Assembly (NCBI GenBank): GCA_965183875.1
Contig: CBCYMK010000038.1
Coordinates: forward strand, 1-64,000
Reading direction: 5' to 3'
From: UBA6772 sp965183875
GTDB taxonomy: Bacteria > Bacteroidota > Bacteroidia > Flavobacteriales > UBA7430
Length of the DNA stretch: 64,000 nucleotides
The translations under genes and the position numbers were made by a program. This document shows, piece by piece, positions 1-7,534 of the stretch; position 1 is the stretch's first letter, and each line of letters opens with the position of its first letter. Below the pieces are notes generated by a model. That model made no database searches. It was not told the DNA's origin and worked only from the letters and a program-made list of their open reading frames with translations.

Positions 1-1091
1 TTCTTTAGTACTGGAACCCCTTCATTATATGAAAAATTAACCTGTTTAAAACTTACAGAACCTTCTACCTCAGTTAAAATTAAACTCCCATTATCGTTTA
101 CCCGCTCATGGGTATCTAAAATTTTAAACACCCTAGTTGCTGCGACCACCCCACGTTGCAATACATTAATCCTATCTGCCAAATGACGCACGGGTCTAAA
201 TAGCATATTTATTAGCAGTATAAAAGACATCATTAAACCAAGAGTAACCTCACCACCTAAAATCATGTTTAAGCCCCCATACCACACCATAGCTCCTAAA
301 GAAAGTGCACTCATAATTTCTATAACCGGCAAAAAGATAGAAAAGTGCCATATGGCTTTTATGGTGGCTTGTTTAAAAGTTGCATTCACCTCCTTAAACC
401 GTTCTAACTCGGTTTCTTCACGATTAAATATTTGCACTATTTTCATTCCTGAAATATGTTCTTGCACAAAAGTATTAAGCTTAGAAATAGCAGAACGCTC
501 GTCTTCGAAAGCACTTTTCATAGCCTTTTGAAAATATTTAGTAGCCCAAATAAGCACCGGAAAAACAGCTAAGGCTATACCACTTAACATCACATTTCTG
601 GAAAACATCCACGAAACGATTAAAACAATTTTAAATAGATCGCTGAAGATAACGAGTACACCTTGTGAGAATATCTCTGCAATGGTTTCAATATCTGAAA
701 CAGTACGCGTTACTAATGCACCAATAGGAGTTTGGTCGAAATACTTTAATCTAAAAGAGAGTATTTTATCGAAGAGTTTTTTGCGAATATCTTTTATTAC
801 CGACTGACCAATCCAATTAGCTGCATACATAAACACAAACTGAAAAATGGCTTCCAATAACAGTAAACCCACCATAATTAAGCAAAAGCGGAGAAGCATT
901 TCTGGATTAGAACCGATAATAAAATTATCTACGGTATACTCTATAAGTATGGGACGTCCAATAGAAAAAACTCCCAGTAAAATACTTACTAATATACTAC
1001 AGTAGAAGATAATTTTATAGGGTTGCACAAAGGTCAAAACCCTAGACAAAAGCTTAAAATCGAAGGGTATATTTTTATCTTTAGACTCCAT
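1..1091 (-). CDS. ABC transporter, permease half of an MsbA/MdlB-type exporter (partial)
   Basis: This is the N-terminal part of an ABC exporter whose remainder lies outside the window. The visible ~363 residues form a type-1 exporter membrane domain: hydrophobic segments near residues 20-45 and 60-90, the coupling-helix style stretch DTPIGALVTRTVSDIE-like around residue 115, and further helices to about residue 300. A linker then starts the nucleotide-binding domain (SFKQVNFSYNEG). Walker motifs are not reached. The family exports lipids, drugs or peptides across the inner membrane as a dimer; the substrate cannot be told here. The ATG start lies inside the last codons of truA, an 11-nt overlap (ATGGAGTCTAA), so the two genes are probably cotranscribed and translationally coupled. 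Translated by hand from the minus strand. Confidence 0.85.
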   Translation of the reverse strand, partial: MESKDKNIPFDFKLLSRVLTFVQPYKIIFYCSILVSILLGVFSIGRPILIEYTVDNFIIGSNPEMLLRFCLIMVGLLLLEAIFQFVFMYAANWIGQSVIKDIRKKLFDKILSFRLKYFDQTPIGALVTRTVSDIETIAEIFSQGVLVIFSDLFKIVLIVSWMFSRNVMLSGIALAVFPVLIWATKYFQKAMKSAFEDERSAISKLNTFVQEHISGMKIVQIFNREETELERFKEVNATFKQATIKAIWHFSIFLPVIEIMSALSLGAMVWYGGLNMILGGEVTLGLMMSFILLINMLFRPVRHLADRINVLQRGVVAATRVFKILDTHERVNDNGSLILTEVEGSVSFKQVNFSYNEGVPVLK

Positions 1092-1830
1092 TTAGCAATT
1101 CTTTAGGGTAGTCGATATTTACCAGATACAATCCTTTTGCCGGGGCGGAAACACCTGCCGAGCCACGATTTTTTTCTTTTATGATAGACTTAAATTCATC
1201 AATTGTCATTTTACCTTTCCCTACCTCTACAAGGGTACCCACAATAGCACGAACCATATTCCTAAGAAAGCGATCGGCTTCTATAGTAAATACCCATTTA
1301 TCACCATTTATAACCCATTCTGCTTTACGCACATCACAAATATGAGTGTTTACATCGGTATGAATTTTAGCAAAACTTGAAAAATCATCTACCTCTATCA
1401 GGTGTGCAGCTGCGGCATTCATTAAACTAAAATCCAAATTTGAATACATCAACCAAGCCCCTTCGGTGAGGAAAGGGTTTTTATCCTGACAAAGCCAATA
1501 TTCATAGGTTCTGGAGCTCGCATGAAAACGAGCATGGGTTTCATCAGCAACTTTAAAAATAGACTTTATATAGATTGTATCTTCTAAGAAAGCATTTAAA
1601 CGATAAGCCAACTCATGGAAGTCAAAATTTTTATGGGTATCAAAATGAGCATACATCTGCTTTGCATGAACTCCAGCATCGGTACGACCTGCTCCCATTA
1701 TCATCACCTCTTCTTTTAGAAGAACCGATAAGCCTTGATTAATTCTCTGCTGTACACTTACAGCATTAGGTTGCACTTGCCAACCATGAAAATTAGTTCC
1801 TTTATATGATAAACTGATAAAATATCTCAC
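1081..1830 (-). CDS. truA: tRNA pseudouridine(38-40) synthase TruA
   Basis: TruA converts uridines 38-40 of the tRNA anticodon arm to pseudouridine in the cytoplasm. The 249-residue protein has the usual family length. It carries the signature GAGRTDAGVHA near residues 46-56, whose Asp51 is the expected catalytic nucleophile, and the second-half motif RFLRNMVRAIVG that completes the fold. The start is GTG (GTG AGA TAT TTT), giving MRYFISLSYKGTNFHGWQ, the expected N-terminus. It overlaps the downstream ABC exporter gene by 11 nt, so the pair forms an operon. A near-consensus -7 box (TAATTTAG) ends only 4 nt before the GTG, which would make the message almost leaderless. Confidence 0.96.
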   Translation of the reverse strand: MRYFISLSYKGTNFHGWQVQPNAVSVQQRINQGLSVLLKEEVMIMGAGRTDAGVHAKQMYAHFDTHKNFDFHELAYRLNAFLEDTIYIKSIFKVADETHARFHASSRTYEYWLCQDKNPFLTEGAWLMYSNLDFSLMNAAAAHLIEVDDFSSFAKIHTDVNTHICDVRKAEWVINGDKWVFTIEADRFLRNMVRAIVGTLVEVGKGKMTIDEFKSIIKEKNRGSAGVSAPAKGLYLVNIDYPKELLNGV

Positions 1831-1834
1831 TGTG

Positions 1835-1842
1835 CTAAATTA
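1835..1842 (-). promoter_or_regulatory. Possible -7 box of the truA promoter
   Basis: On the minus strand this reads TAATTTAG, one mismatch from the Bacteroidota -7 consensus TAnnTTTG. It ends 4 nt upstream of the truA GTG. The same octamer stands 6 nt before lpxD, which supports it as a real variant, but no clear -33 TTTG was found. Confidence 0.4.
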
Positions 1843-1992
1843 AACAAAGAGTTTAAAATTGTAGGTTAAAGATTAAAAATTGTAATAGGCTATAAAAGAC
1901 AAAAACAAGGGGCTAAATAACAAAATCGAATTAGTTTCAAAACCGAGTGTTTAAACTGTAAATTGCCGGTCGATATATTTAGATAAACTCAC

Positions 1993-2487
1993 ATGAAACG
2001 TATAGGACTCCTTTCTGACACTCATTCCTACTTAGACCCTTTAGTCTTTAAACACTTTGCAGAATGTGATGAAATTTGGCACGCTGGAGATATAGGCGAA
2101 ATTGACGTATACGATCAATTAAAGGCTTTTAAAACCACACGAGCTGTATACGGAAACATAGACGGGGCAGTTATAAGAAGAGAATGTCCACTGCACCAAC
2201 GCTTTATGTGTGAGGAAGTAGATGTATGGATTACTCATATTGGAGGATACCCCAAAAGATACTCACCTCCGATTAAAGAATCGATAAAGAAAAATCCGCC
2301 CAAATTATTTATTTCAGGTCATTCGCACATCCTTAAAGTAATGTACGATAAAGATCTTTCACTCTTGCACATGAACCCTGGAGCTGCAGGAAAACACGGG
2401 TTCCATCAGGTAAAAACACTATTGCGGTTTACTATAGACGGGAAAGAAATAAAAGACCTAGAAGTAATAGAATTGGGTAAACGCTAG
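1993..2487 (+). CDS. YfcE/MJ0936-family metallophosphoesterase
   Basis: This is a small calcineurin-like phosphoesterase of the YfcE group, which hydrolyses phosphodiesters with two bound metals; the physiological substrate is not known. All metal-ligand motifs are present in order: LLSDTHSYLD (Asp9, His11), HAGDIG (Asp33), YGNID (about residue 55), THIGGYP (about 81) and SGHSH (about 109). It ends in the family-typical MNPGAAG. The length of 164 residues is normal and there is no signal peptide, so it is cytoplasmic. It stands alone, divergent from truA and convergent with DUF4293. The two facing genes share the stop tetramer CTAG. Confidence 0.9.
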   Translation: MKRIGLLSDTHSYLDPLVFKHFAECDEIWHAGDIGEIDVYDQLKAFKTTRAVYGNIDGAVIRRECPLHQRFMCEEVDVWITHIGGYPKRYSPPIKESIKKNPPKLFISGHSHILKVMYDKDLSLLHMNPGAAGKHGFHQVKTLLRFTIDGKEIKDLEVIELGKR

Positions 2488-2885
2488 CGTATACGATCTA
2501 CAGAACGAACTAAATCGTCGTCTTTTTTCACTCCTCTATACGCCATAGCAAGTGCTGCGAAAGCAAACACTAATAAACCTACACAATTATAATTGAGAAC
2601 AAAGTCGAATTCGCTACTACCCAATAATAGACCTAGACGAACAGCAATTACTGCAATCACCAAAATTGCTAAACGGATTAACTTCATTTGAAGTTTTCTG
2701 TTTTTAAAAATAAAAATTGCAAGTGCAGAAAATAGACAGGTAGTTATCGTTAAGATAAACATCTTGGTATCGTCTTGAGCAAAAGTAAACTTTTCGTTAA
2801 GAGACCCAACCGGTACTTTAAAGGAAACTAAAGCCATAGCTATAGTAGCTACTAAAAGATATATAGATTGTATTCTTTGAATCAT
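2484..2885 (-). CDS. DUF4293 family membrane protein
   Basis: The 133-residue protein begins MIQRIQSIYLLVA, the opening typical of DUF4293, a small integral membrane family found in Bacteroidota. Four hydrophobic segments can be placed at about residues 5-25, 42-60, 68-88 and 98-115, with a charged C-terminal tail (KKDDDLVRSVDRIR). No catalytic residues are recognisable and no function is known to me. In many Bacteroidota this gene is next to rho, and here it diverges from rho across 269 bp. A matching -7 box (TATTTTTG) lies 19 nt upstream of the ATG. Confidence 0.82.
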   Translation of the reverse strand: MIQRIQSIYLLVATIAMALVSFKVPVGSLNEKFTFAQDDTKMFILTITTCLFSALAIFIFKNRKLQMKLIRLAILVIAVIAVRLGLLLGSSEFDFVLNYNCVGLLVFAFAALAMAYRGVKKDDDLVRSVDRIR

Positions 2886-2904
2886 AGTGGTGAAATTTAA
2901 TGCT

Positions 2905-2912
2905 CAAAAATA
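2905..2912 (-). promoter_or_regulatory. -7 box of the DUF4293 promoter
   Basis: The minus strand reads TATTTTTG, an exact match to TAnnTTTG, ending 19 nt before the DUF4293 ATG. No convincing TTTG -33 element was seen at the expected distance. Confidence 0.55.
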
Positions 2913-3154
2913 ACTATTAATTAATAGCTTAGATAATATATCATTTATAAATATATATCTAAATGGTAAAGCTTTGATTCGAATATAAAATAGACTCTTA
3001 AGGATTAAACTTTTAAACTTAAATTTTCAACATTAAATTAAAAGCTGTATAATTGCATAACAAATCTAGGTCTCAGGTTCATTTGAGATACACCCACAAG
3101 ACAACATTCCAACAAAAGTCAAGTCGACTTATACTGTACCCATAACATTCATTT
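2913..3154 (+). other. Upstream region and likely leader of rho
   Basis: A very A/T-rich spacer between DUF4293 and rho. No small ORF, tRNA or stable hairpin was found, and no exact TAnnTTTG box on the plus strand within 60 nt of the rho ATG. In other bacteria rho is autoregulated by termination in its leader; the length here would allow that, but the sequence does not demonstrate it. Confidence 0.3.
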
Positions 3155-4909
3155 ATGTACGATATTTTAGAATTAAAAGGCAAACTTCTTCCCGAACTAC
3201 AAGGCATCGCGAAAGAATTAAGTGTTCCTAAGTTTAGATCCTTAAAGAAAATGGACTTGATCTATCAGATCTTAGACGTTCAAGCCGTAAACCCTAAAGC
3301 GAATACTAAACCAAAAGTAGATGCTACAGAACCAGCCAAACCTAAGCTTGTAAAAAAGCCAAGGGTAAAAAAAGAGCCCGCTAAAGAACTTCCTACAGAA
3401 GCTAAAGCGGCTAAACCTGAAGTTGTTCCTGCTAAAGCAGCCCCTAAGGTAGAGGTAGCTAAAGTAGAAGTTAAGGAAGCTAACTCAGAAAATGATGGGA
3501 TTACCAAGCCAACAGAAAAAACACTACAGGCTAGAATAAACCCTGACAAACCTAATCCTAGAGACCGATCTCTTCGCCCTAGAAGGAAAAAAGAATCTCA
3601 ACTAGACCGTATTAAAAAGGCGGAACAAAGGGTTGCTGAACAAAAACAAACAGTTAGTCCAGAAAAAGAAGAACCTACTGCAGCTATCAAGCCTATAAAA
3701 AATGTTGAGGCAACTAAAAAAGCAACACCTGCAAAAAAGCCACTGAGAAATCAACAAACTCGTAGAAGCGATAAGAAAGGTGTAGAATACGAATTTGAAG
3801 GATTAGTAAGTAGCGAAGGAGTTTTAGAAATCATGTCTGATGGATATGGATTCTTACGTTCTTCAGACTACAACTACTTAAGTTCTCCAGATGATATTTA
3901 TGTTTCTCACTCTCAAATAAAATTATTTGGTTTAAGAACGGGGGATAGCGTAAAAGGAATTGTTCGCCCTCCTAAAGAAGGCGAAAAATACTTCCCGCTA
4001 ACAAATATTGATAAAATTAACGGTAGAGACCCAAGTTATGTGAGAGATCGTGTAGCTTTTGAACACCTCACGCCACTTTTCCCAGACGAAAAATTTAATC
4101 TAGCCGACAATAAAGCCGGAACGGCTGCACGTATAATCGACCTATTCTCTCCTATTGGGAAAGGACAACGTGGACTTATCGTTGCCCAACCTAAAACGGG
4201 TAAAACGGTATTACTTAAAGAAGTTGCCAACTCTATAGCGAAGAATCACCCAGAGGTATATATGATTGTACTTTTGATAGATGAACGTCCAGAAGAGGTT
4301 ACCGATATGGCTAGAACGGTAAATGCTGAAGTGGTTTCTTCTACTTTTGACGAACCTGCAGATAGACATGTAAAGGTGGCCAATATTGTATTGGAGAAAG
4401 CCAAAAGGATGGTCGAATGTGGACATGATGTAGTAATCTTACTAGATTCTATTACGCGTTTAGCACGCGCCTATAACACCGTATCTCCTGCATCTGGAAA
4501 GGTGCTTTCTGGGGGTATTGATGCAAATGCATTACACAAACCAAAACGCTTCTTTGGAGCTGCCCGTAATATAGAAAATGGAGGTTCGCTTACTATTATT
4601 GCTACAGCACTAGTTGATACTGGTTCTAAAATGGACGAAGTTATCTTCGAAGAATTTAAAGGAACTGGTAATATGGAAATGCAGTTGGATAGAAAAATTG
4701 CCAACAAACGTATTTACCCAGCTATTGATTTAGTAAACTCTAGTACAAGAAGAGAAGACTTATTGATGGGTAAAGAAGAACTACAACGTATGTGGATTAT
4801 GAGAAAACATTTAGCCGATATGACTCCACTAGAAGCAATGGAATTCTTAAAAGACCGAATTAGAAGAACTGAGAACAATGCAGAGTTCTTAGTCTCTATG
4901 AATGGATAA
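3155..4909 (+). CDS. rho: Transcription termination factor Rho with long disordered insertion
   Basis: Rho is a hexameric RNA helicase/ATPase that ends transcription. At 584 residues it is about 165 longer than the 419-residue E. coli protein. Residues 1-45 are the Rho_N helical domain (LPELQGIAKELSVPKFRSL). Residues 46-210 are a low-complexity Lys/Ala/Pro/Glu tract with no fold expected. Residues 212-285 are the cold-shock RNA-binding domain (MSDGYGFLRSSDYNYLSSPD). The RecA-like motor follows, with Walker A QPKTGKT near 345-351 and Walker B DVVILLDSITRLARAYN near 425-441. The insertion is typical of Bacteroidota Rho. The gene ends at a strong hairpin shared with convergent gdhA. Identity is certain; the role of the insertion is inferred. 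Confidence 0.98.
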   Translation: MYDILELKGKLLPELQGIAKELSVPKFRSLKKMDLIYQILDVQAVNPKANTKPKVDATEPAKPKLVKKPRVKKEPAKELPTEAKAAKPEVVPAKAAPKVEVAKVEVKEANSENDGITKPTEKTLQARINPDKPNPRDRSLRPRRKKESQLDRIKKAEQRVAEQKQTVSPEKEEPTAAIKPIKNVEATKKATPAKKPLRNQQTRRSDKKGVEYEFEGLVSSEGVLEIMSDGYGFLRSSDYNYLSSPDDIYVSHSQIKLFGLRTGDSVKGIVRPPKEGEKYFPLTNIDKINGRDPSYVRDRVAFEHLTPLFPDEKFNLADNKAGTAARIIDLFSPIGKGQRGLIVAQPKTGKTVLLKEVANSIAKNHPEVYMIVLLIDERPEEVTDMARTVNAEVVSSTFDEPADRHVKVANIVLEKAKRMVECGHDVVILLDSITRLARAYNTVSPASGKVLSGGIDANALHKPKRFFGAARNIENGGSLTIIATALVDTGSKMDEVIFEEFKGTGNMEMQLDRKIANKRIYPAIDLVNSSTRREDLLMGKEELQRMWIMRKHLADMTPLEAMEFLKDRIRRTENNAEFLVSMNG

Positions 4910-4919
4910 CATTCTATAA

Positions 4920-4959
4920 CTCAAAAAAAAAGCTTCCCGAGGGAAGCTTTTTTTTTGAG
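4920..4959. terminator. Bidirectional intrinsic terminator between rho and gdhA
   Basis: An almost perfect palindrome: nine A, GCTTCCC, a GA loop, GGGAAGC and nine T, extended by CTC/GAG at the ends. It gives a strong stem and a U-run on both strands, so it can stop rho (11 nt after its stop codon) and gdhA (17 nt after its stop codon). Confidence 0.92.
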
Positions 4960-4975
4960 TTTATACCAGGTATTA

Positions 4976-6316
4976 TTAAACCACACCTTGATCTAACATA
5001 GCATCGGCAACTTTTACAAAACCGGCAACGTTAGCACCTTTAACGTAATTTACATAACCTGTATCATCACCACCATGCTTCACACATGCTTCGTGAATAT
5101 CTACCATAATTGTATGTAGTTTGGTGTCTACCTCTTCGCGTGTCCAATTATAACGCAATGAGTTTTGAGACATCTCTAAACCAGAAACTGCTACCCCACC
5201 AGCATTAGATGCCTTTCCTGGAGCGAACAATATTTTATTAGCATCAAACACTTCAATAGCTTCTGGAGTACAAGGCATATTAGCACCTTCACTTACACAT
5301 ATACAACCGTTAGCTACTAATAGAGCAGCTTCTTCAGCATTTAACTCATTTTGTGTAGCACAAGGAAGAGCTACATCACACTTAATAGACCAAGGTCTTT
5401 GTCCTTCGTGAAATTCACAACCGTATTTATCAGCATAAGCTTTAATACGACCTCTTTGAACATTTTTCAAGTCCATTACGAAAGCTAATTTCTCTGCATC
5501 GATACCGTCAGCATCGTATATATATCCTGAAGAATCAGATAAAGAAACTACTTTACCTCCTAGTTCGGTAACTTTTTCACAAGCGTACTGAGCAACATTT
5601 CCAGACCCAGAAATAACTACTGTCTTTCCTTTAAAGCTATCGCTTTTAGTTTTCAACATTTGGTCTGCAAAGTATACATTTCCGTAACCTGTAGCTTCAG
5701 GACGGATTAAAGAACCACCCCAAGAGGCACCTTTACCTGTAAGAACACCAGTAAACTCGTTTCTTAAACGCTTGTACTGACCGAACATAAATCCAATCTC
5801 ACGTCCACCTACACCTATATCACCTGCTGGCACATCGGTATTAGGCCCAATATGTCTGAACAACTCCGACATAAAGCTCTGACAAAAACGCATCACTTCA
5901 TTATCAGACTTCCCTTTAGGGTTAAAGTCAGCACCACCTTTACCACCACCCATTGGTAATGTAGTAAGGCTATTTTTAAATACTTGTTCAAAAGCTAAGA
6001 ATTTCAAAATCCCTAAGTTTACCGAAGGATGAAAACGCAATCCACCTTTATAAGGTCCAATAGCACTATTCATTTCAATACGGAATCCTCTGTTTACTTG
6101 AACTTCTCCTTTATCGTCTAACCATGGCACACGGAACATGATAACACGTTCTGGTTCTACCATACGTTCCAATAACATAGCGTTATTGTACTTAGGGTTT
6201 TTCTCAATAAAAGGAATTACAGCTTCAGCTACTTCAGTAACTGCCTGAATAAATTCTGGCTCATTGCCATTTCTAACTTTTACACTTTCTATAAAAGCGT
6301 TGATCTTTGCTTCCAT
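4976..6316 (-). CDS. gdhA: NADP-type glutamate dehydrogenase
   Basis: GdhA makes glutamate from 2-oxoglutarate and ammonia using NAD(P)H, a main route of nitrogen assimilation. The 446-residue protein has the length of hexameric bacterial enzymes. The substrate-site Lys lies in PMGGGKGGADFNPKG, the Asp-containing motif is PAGDIGVGGREIGFMFGQY, and the Rossmann nucleotide site is VVISGSGNVAQYA. The C-terminus is also typical (VSGLEMSQNSLRYNWTREEVD). An in-frame GTG sits one codon upstream at 6319; the ATG at 6316 is preferred. A clear TAcgTTTG box lies 30 nt upstream. It is monocistronic and shares a two-way terminator with rho. Confidence 0.97.
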   Translation of the reverse strand: MEAKINAFIESVKVRNGNEPEFIQAVTEVAEAVIPFIEKNPKYNNAMLLERMVEPERVIMFRVPWLDDKGEVQVNRGFRIEMNSAIGPYKGGLRFHPSVNLGILKFLAFEQVFKNSLTTLPMGGGKGGADFNPKGKSDNEVMRFCQSFMSELFRHIGPNTDVPAGDIGVGGREIGFMFGQYKRLRNEFTGVLTGKGASWGGSLIRPEATGYGNVYFADQMLKTKSDSFKGKTVVISGSGNVAQYACEKVTELGGKVVSLSDSSGYIYDADGIDAEKLAFVMDLKNVQRGRIKAYADKYGCEFHEGQRPWSIKCDVALPCATQNELNAEEAALLVANGCICVSEGANMPCTPEAIEVFDANKILFAPGKASNAGGVAVSGLEMSQNSLRYNWTREEVDTKLHTIMVDIHEACVKHGGDDTGYVNYVKGANVAGFVKVADAMLDQGVV

Positions 6317-6346
6317 CACAATGGTGTTAAATAATTAAATACGCTG

Positions 6347-6381
6347 CAAACGTAAAACTTTTTTCTTTTATGACCATCAAA
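6347..6381 (-). promoter_or_regulatory. gdhA promoter
   Basis: On the minus strand TACGTTTG (6354-6347) matches the -7 consensus, with TTTG at 6381-6378 as a possible -33 element 23 nt upstream. It leaves a leader of roughly 25 nt before gdhA. Confidence 0.55.
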
Positions 6382-6392
6382 AATTACGTTTT

Positions 6393-7496
6393 CTAGGACT
6401 TTGCATACTGATTACCTGGCAACGCTCTTACTAAGCCCTTAAGCTCTAGCTGTAGTAGTATTTGCATTATTTTAGGAATGCTCAATTTCGCTTGAAAACC
6501 TATCAAATCTAGGCTTAATTTTTCTTTACTCGATAAAATACCCAGTATTTCTTGCTCGTCTTTGTTCAAATCTACAAAAAGTGAGACTTGCTGACTTGGG
6601 TTCTTTTCCGATTCTTTATCCCAGCCCATTAAATAACAAACATCTTTAGACGACTGTATAAGGGCGGCCTGATTTCTTCGTATTAACTGATTGCAGCCTT
6701 CAGAATTTTCATCTCCTACTCTACCGGGTACGGCAAAAACATCTCTGCTATAAGAGTTTGCAATATCTGCTGTTATTAAGGCGCCACCTTTTTTCCGGGC
6801 TTCCACAACTAAAGTAGCATCGGACAAGCCGGCAATAATTCTATTTCTTTTAGGGAAGTTTTCTCTATCGGGTTTTGTACCACTCATAAAATCGGATAAC
6901 AAGCCCCCTTGGTTTTGCATCTCCTGTGCTACTCTACTGTGTAATTGTGGGTAGACTCGATCTAATCCATGCGCCAAAACCCCAAGGGTAGGTACATTGT
7001 ATTTTAAACATGCTTTGTGGGCAGCAATATCTATTCCGTACGCTAAACCACTTACTACTACAATATCATTTAGTTCGCTAAGACCTTCAATAATTTTCTC
7101 GGTCATGTGCTTACCGTAGTCAGTAGATTTACGAGTACCAACAATACTGATAAACCTTTTAGCATTTAAATCTACCGCACCTTTAGTATAAAGCATTATA
7201 GGAGCATCGCCACATTGCTTGAGTCTAAATGAATAATCTTCATCCATAAAATAGATGGGCTTTATATCGTTTTGCTCCATAAACTTAAGTTCAAACTCAG
7301 CTGCAGAAAGCAAGTCTTGAGAAACAATAGAATTCGCTATAGCAGGCCCAATACCGGGAATTAAAAGCAATGATTTTTTAGACTCTTTAAAAACAGCCTC
7401 AGCACCACCACAATAAGCGATAAGCTTTTTTGCCGCCACATCTCCTACCTTAGGAACTAAGGTTAATGCTATTTGATATATTTTTTCCGAATTCAT
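6393..7496 (-). CDS. dprA: DNA-processing protein DprA/Smf
   Basis: DprA binds single-stranded DNA entering during natural transformation and loads RecA on it. The 367-residue protein has an N-terminal helix-hairpin-helix region (LLLIPGIGPAIANSI, about residues 43-57). The central Rossmann DprA domain holds ISIVGTRKSTDYGKHM near residue 117 and NRIIAGLSDATLVVEA with KKGGALITADIA after it. The C-terminal winged-helix stretch (~300-367) is typical of longer DprA proteins. It is transcribed away from the TonB receptor genes and has no cotranscribed partner. No other competence gene is in the window, so whether the organism is transformable cannot be judged. Confidence 0.95.
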   Translation of the reverse strand: MNSEKIYQIALTLVPKVGDVAAKKLIAYCGGAEAVFKESKKSLLLIPGIGPAIANSIVSQDLLSAAEFELKFMEQNDIKPIYFMDEDYSFRLKQCGDAPIMLYTKGAVDLNAKRFISIVGTRKSTDYGKHMTEKIIEGLSELNDIVVVSGLAYGIDIAAHKACLKYNVPTLGVLAHGLDRVYPQLHSRVAQEMQNQGGLLSDFMSGTKPDRENFPKRNRIIAGLSDATLVVEARKKGGALITADIANSYSRDVFAVPGRVGDENSEGCNQLIRRNQAALIQSSKDVCYLMGWDKESEKNPSQQVSLFVDLNKDEQEILGILSSKEKLSLDLIGFQAKLSIPKIMQILLQLELKGLVRALPGNQYAKS

Positions 7497-7508
7497 TTAA
7501 TAAAAACC

Positions 7509-7516
7509 TATTTTTG
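7509..7516 (+). promoter_or_regulatory. -7 box of the TonB receptor promoter
   Basis: TATTTTTG is an exact TAnnTTTG match 18 nt before the ATG at 7535. Its position rules out the longer reading frame opening at 7466, whose start would lie upstream of the promoter box and inside the dprA start region. Confidence 0.6.
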
Positions 7517-7534
7517 AAGAATAAGATTCAAATT

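Noticed and set aside
265..531. Plus-strand open frame inside the ABC exporter
   Set aside because: The minus strand encodes a coherent membrane domain through this interval, and the plus frame shows no recognisable features.
3280..3549. Open frame opposite the Rho insertion
   Set aside because: It is an Ala/Ser/Leu/Thr-rich shadow of the Lys/Ala codon bias of rho, with no promoter or homologous pattern.
7466..7534. N-terminal extension of the first TonB receptor
   Set aside because: It would precede the signal peptide with 23 polar residues and start upstream of the -7 box, inside the dprA start region.
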